A stretch of 25,688 nt of DNA from an uncultured Collinsella sp. (GTDB lineage: Bacteria > Actinomycetota > Coriobacteriia > Coriobacteriales > Coriobacteriaceae): assembly GCA_902493145.1 (NCBI GenBank), contig CABUOA010000028.1, positions 1 to 25,688 of the forward strand, given 5' to 3'. The position numbers and the translations under genes were made by a program. Positions 23,652-25,688 of the stretch are shown here, in pieces. Numbering within the stretch: the stretch's first letter is position 1; every line of letters begins with the position of its first letter. Below the pieces are notes generated by a model, which was not told the DNA's origin, searched no databases, and saw only the letters and a program-made list of their open reading frames with translations.

Positions 23652-23696
23652 CGCCGACATGCCCCACAACTACATCTGCCTTCGAAGGGAGCCTAC

Positions 23697-24704
23697 GTGG
23701 CGAATGCCATCGATCAGCTCACGGACCGCGTGCTCGTGCTCGGCCGCCTTACCATCGTCCGCCGCGCCATTACCGCCGTGGCGGTCACCATTTCCGCCGT
23801 TCTCCAGACATTTCTGATCCAGGCGTTCATTCAGCCCGCTGATCTGCTTCCGAGCGGTCTCACCGGCGTCGCGGTCCTGCTCGATCGCGTTACCTCGCTT
23901 GGCGGCGTTCACATCGACATCTCGCTCGGTATGCTCGCGCTCAACATCCCTGTGGCGCTCCTATGCTGGAGCGGCATTAGCAAGCGCTTCGTCATCTTCT
24001 CGATGATGCAGGTTGTGCTCTCATCGCTGTTTCTCAACATCTTTCACTTCGCTCCGTTTTTGGGCGACAAGATCATGCTTATCATTTTTGGCGGCGTGGT
24101 CTCGGGCCTGGGCGCTGCCATCGCACTTAAGTCTGGCGCATCCACCGGCGGCACCGACTTTATCGCGCTGTGGGTCTCCAACCACACGGGCAAGACCATC
24201 TGGGGCGTCATCTTTGGTTTCAACTGCTTTATCCTGGCGATCTTTGGTTTTATGTTTGGCTGGGATAACGCAGCGTACTCCATCGTGTTCCAGTTTATTT
24301 CGACCAAGACCATCGACAGTTTCTATCGTCGCTACGACCGCGTGACGCTGCAGATCACGACGCGCAAGGCAGACGAGGTCATGACCGCCTATGTTGACCA
24401 TTTTCAGCATGGTATTAGCTGCGCCGAGGTCATCGGCGGATACAGCCGCGAAAAGATGTACCTGCTGCACGCCGTTGTCTCGACCTACGAGAGCCAGGAC
24501 ATTATCAAGCTGGTGTGCGACATTGATCCCGGCGCCGTGATCAATGTGTTCCACACGCTCAACTTTGTGGGCGGCTGGTGGGGCGGTCATGTCGACGAGC
24601 CCATGCCCACGGCCGTACCCGATCCCGACAAGCCCGCACGTATGGCCAGCAGGCAGACGCGCCTCAGCGAACAGGACAGCCTGCAACAGGACGACGGCAA
24701 GTAA
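23697..24704 (+). CDS. YitT-family membrane protein
   Basis: This 335-residue protein has a membrane domain of about five or six helices (residues about 20-190) with the YitT patterns LLPSGLTGVAVLLDRV and KSGASTGGTDFIALWVS. A cytoplasmic DUF2179 domain (about 205-300) follows, with RVTLQITTRKADEV and HGISCAEVIGGYSREKMYLLHAVVS. A hydrophilic tail completes it. The family's function is poorly known, and transport of small molecules has been suggested. The GTG at 23697 follows GAAGGGA. It has its own promoter and lies between the HAD gene and gntR2, so membership of the sugar pathway is doubtful. Confidence 0.9.
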   Translation: MANAIDQLTDRVLVLGRLTIVRRAITAVAVTISAVLQTFLIQAFIQPADLLPSGLTGVAVLLDRVTSLGGVHIDISLGMLALNIPVALLCWSGISKRFVIFSMMQVVLSSLFLNIFHFAPFLGDKIMLIIFGGVVSGLGAAIALKSGASTGGTDFIALWVSNHTGKTIWGVIFGFNCFILAIFGFMFGWDNAAYSIVFQFISTKTIDSFYRRYDRVTLQITTRKADEVMTAYVDHFQHGISCAEVIGGYSREKMYLLHAVVSTYESQDIIKLVCDIDPGAVINVFHTLNFVGGWWGGHVDEPMPTAVPDPDKPARMASRQTRLSEQDSLQQDDGK

Positions 24705-24755
24705 GGTTTTGCTGTATGTGGTGTATCGTTTTATCCAACTGAGGTAACATATAAA

Positions 24756-24775
24756 AAGACGTTATATACGTATTA
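24756..24775. promoter_or_regulatory. candidate GntR2 operator upstream of gntR2
   Basis: AAGACGTTATA (24756-24766) is identical to 18730-18740 before the PTS operon. The continuation CGTTATATAC (24760-24769) matches the reverse complement of the site before the DMT gene. It lies 33 bases upstream of the gntR2 start in an A/T-rich region, consistent with autoregulation. Confidence 0.55.
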
Positions 24776-24808
24776 GTTATTTCGATATTTTGATAAGAGT
24801 GATTAGAC

Positions 24809-25528
24809 ATGCCTGCACCAAAAAATGCACCGCTTTACCAGCAGATTTACGACGAGATCAAGGATGCGATCGAGAAAGGTATTTATGCACCCAAGGAGCG
24901 TATTCCGTCCGAACTTGAGCTTGCCGAACAGTACGAGGTGAGCCGCATTACGGTGCGCCGTGCCGTCGAGGAGCTGTGCTCCGATGGCTACCTGGTTAAG
25001 CAGCAGGGCCGCGGCACCTTTGTCTCCACGCCGCACATCAACCGCCAGTTCCACGCCTCGACGCTGCAGACGTTTACCGCGCTGTGTGCCGACAATGGCA
25101 TGAAGGCGGGCGCACATGTGGTCGATCGCCAGATTGTGCCGGCACGTCAAAACGAGATGGAATTCTTTGGCCTGCAGAAGGACGCGCTGCTGCTGCATAT
25201 CAAGCGCGTGCGTACAGCCGACGGTGAGCCCATCTTTGAGGAGAACATCTTTGTGCCGTTTGACGCTTACCGTGAGCTGTTGACGGCCGATCTTGAGGAC
25301 AAGTCGATTTTTGCCGAGGTCGAGCGTGTTGGCGGAACGCCGATTGTCTCGGTTGGCTACCGTACGGTCGAGGCCGTTCGCGCTAACGCCGAGCAGGCGG
25401 CCGAGTTGGGCATTGCTCCGCACGATCCACTGCTCAATCTGCGCGCCGGCTTTACCGGCCCCAATGGCGAGCCGGTCCTGATGGGTAAGCAGTACTACGT
25501 GGGATCGCGCTACGTTATGGTCATGTAG
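24809..25528 (+). CDS. GntR/HutC-family transcriptional regulator (GntR2)
   Basis: This 239-residue protein has a winged helix (about 8-74) with RIPSELELAEQY, recognition helix VSRITVRRAVEEL and wing QQGRGTFVSTP. A UTRA effector domain (about 90-235) ends in MGKQYYVGSRYVMVM. The ribosome site is weak (AAGAG), suggesting low expression as usual for repressors. Candidate operators of the CGTTATA type occur upstream of this gene, the PTS operon and the DMT gene, making it the likely repressor of those units. The UTRA ligand may be a phosphorylated Amadori compound or glucose/glucosamine phosphate. It is a distant paralogue of GntR1 with a different recognition helix. It is followed by a cluster of hairpins. 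Confidence 0.93.
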   Translation: MPAPKNAPLYQQIYDEIKDAIEKGIYAPKERIPSELELAEQYEVSRITVRRAVEELCSDGYLVKQQGRGTFVSTPHINRQFHASTLQTFTALCADNGMKAGAHVVDRQIVPARQNEMEFFGLQKDALLLHIKRVRTADGEPIFEENIFVPFDAYRELLTADLEDKSIFAEVERVGGTPIVSVGYRTVEAVRANAEQAAELGIAPHDPLLNLRAGFTGPNGEPVLMGKQYYVGSRYVMVM

Positions 25529-25535
25529 GGTTGGT

Positions 25536-25559
25536 TCCGCCGTTCTAACGAACGGCGGA
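25536..25559. terminator. hairpin after gntR2
   Basis: A perfect 10-bp stem (25536-25545 with 25550-25559) with a TAAC loop, 8 bases after the stop codon. There is no T run, so it may be a terminator of low efficiency. Confidence 0.55.
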
Positions 25560-25580
25560 CCGGTCGACGCTGCGCCTTTG

Positions 25581-25608
25581 GTTACGCGGTTTTACCAAAC
25601 CGCGTAAC
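25581..25608. terminator. second hairpin after gntR2
   Basis: A perfect 12-bp stem (25581-25592 with 25597-25608) with a TACC loop. The 3' side is followed by GGCTTG rather than a T run. Confidence 0.55.
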
Positions 25609-25611
25609 GGC

Positions 25612-25644
25612 TTGACGCTGCAAACCCGTCAGAGCGGCAATCTG
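25612..25644 (+). promoter_or_regulatory. second copy of the two-part motif, possible promoter to the right
   Basis: TTGACGCTGCAAAC (25612-25625), 10 bases, then GGCAATCTG (25636-25644), the same layout as 12649-12679. TTGACG is a good -35, and CAATCT (25638-25643) would be the -10 at a spacing of 20. A partial third copy, GTCGACGCTGC, is at 25563-25573. Confidence 0.4.
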
Positions 25645-25656
25645 CCTTTCAACTTC

Positions 25657-25685
25657 GGCGGCATGACCAGAAGGTCAATGCCGCC
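25657..25685. terminator. hairpin at the right edge
   Basis: A 12-bp stem with one bulged A (25657-25668 with 25673-25685) and an AGAA loop. The window ends three bases later, so a T run cannot be checked. Confidence 0.45.
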
Positions 25686-25688
25686 TCG

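Overview
The window reads as chromosomal DNA of a high-GC gut actinobacterium of the class Coriobacteriia, most likely Collinsella. This rests on gene content (rubrerythrin, a Man-family PTS, two FrlB-like SIS proteins, HutC-type GntR regulators), G/C-rich codon use, and many short intergenic inverted repeats of the kind I associate with that group. It is a judgement from sequence, not a database result. No rRNA, phage, transposase or CRISPR array is visible.

Left part (1-4800). A tRNA-Asp with its own promoter and terminator is followed by an Rrf2-type regulator with four clustered Cys, an A/G-mismatch-type DNA glycosylase that lacks the usual iron-sulfur Cys cluster, and rubrerythrin. After a large inverted repeat and a terminator come an unknown one-TM protein and a lower-GC two-gene islet (nucleotidyltransferase plus HTH protein, overlapping by 4 bases) that looks like an acquired toxin-antitoxin-like pair.

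Middle part (4800-15300). This is mainly housekeeping, nearly all on the + strand: RmuC, an ABC half-exporter, endonuclease III, Mfd, a PAP2-type membrane phosphatase, a threonine-aldolase-like PLP enzyme and a GNAT acetyltransferase. RmuC, Nth, Mfd and the MutY-like protein make the stretch rich in DNA repair.

Right part (15300-25688). This is the most interesting region, a catabolic locus. A HutC/GntR repressor gene (minus strand) diverges from a SIS-domain protein (SIS1). Next come a DMT-family permease, then EIIAB, EIIC and EIID of a mannose-family PTS, then a second SIS protein (SIS2) closed by a good terminator. A HAD phosphatase, a YitT-family membrane protein and a second HutC/GntR regulator follow. 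Both SIS proteins carry the HGP-E motif and an RRYMWKL-aromatic C-terminus, and resemble FrlB/GfrE/GfrF deglycases. The simplest model is PTS uptake of one or more Amadori compounds (glycated amino acids such as fructoselysine or glucoselysine) as 6-phosphates, which SIS1 and SIS2 cleave to glucose-6-phosphate and the amine. The DMT protein could move the released amino acid. This substrate assignment is inference.

Two different operator families can be read by eye. Near-identical 18-mers (TGTATSTAACTTGTATGC) flank the gntR1-SIS1 divergent region. A CGTTATA-type motif lies upstream of the DMT gene, the PTS operon and gntR2. This suggests that GntR1 controls SIS1, while GntR2 controls the transporter, the PTS and itself. 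The PTS promoter also carries two 13-bp direct repeats exactly 21 bp apart, which hints at a further DNA-binding protein.
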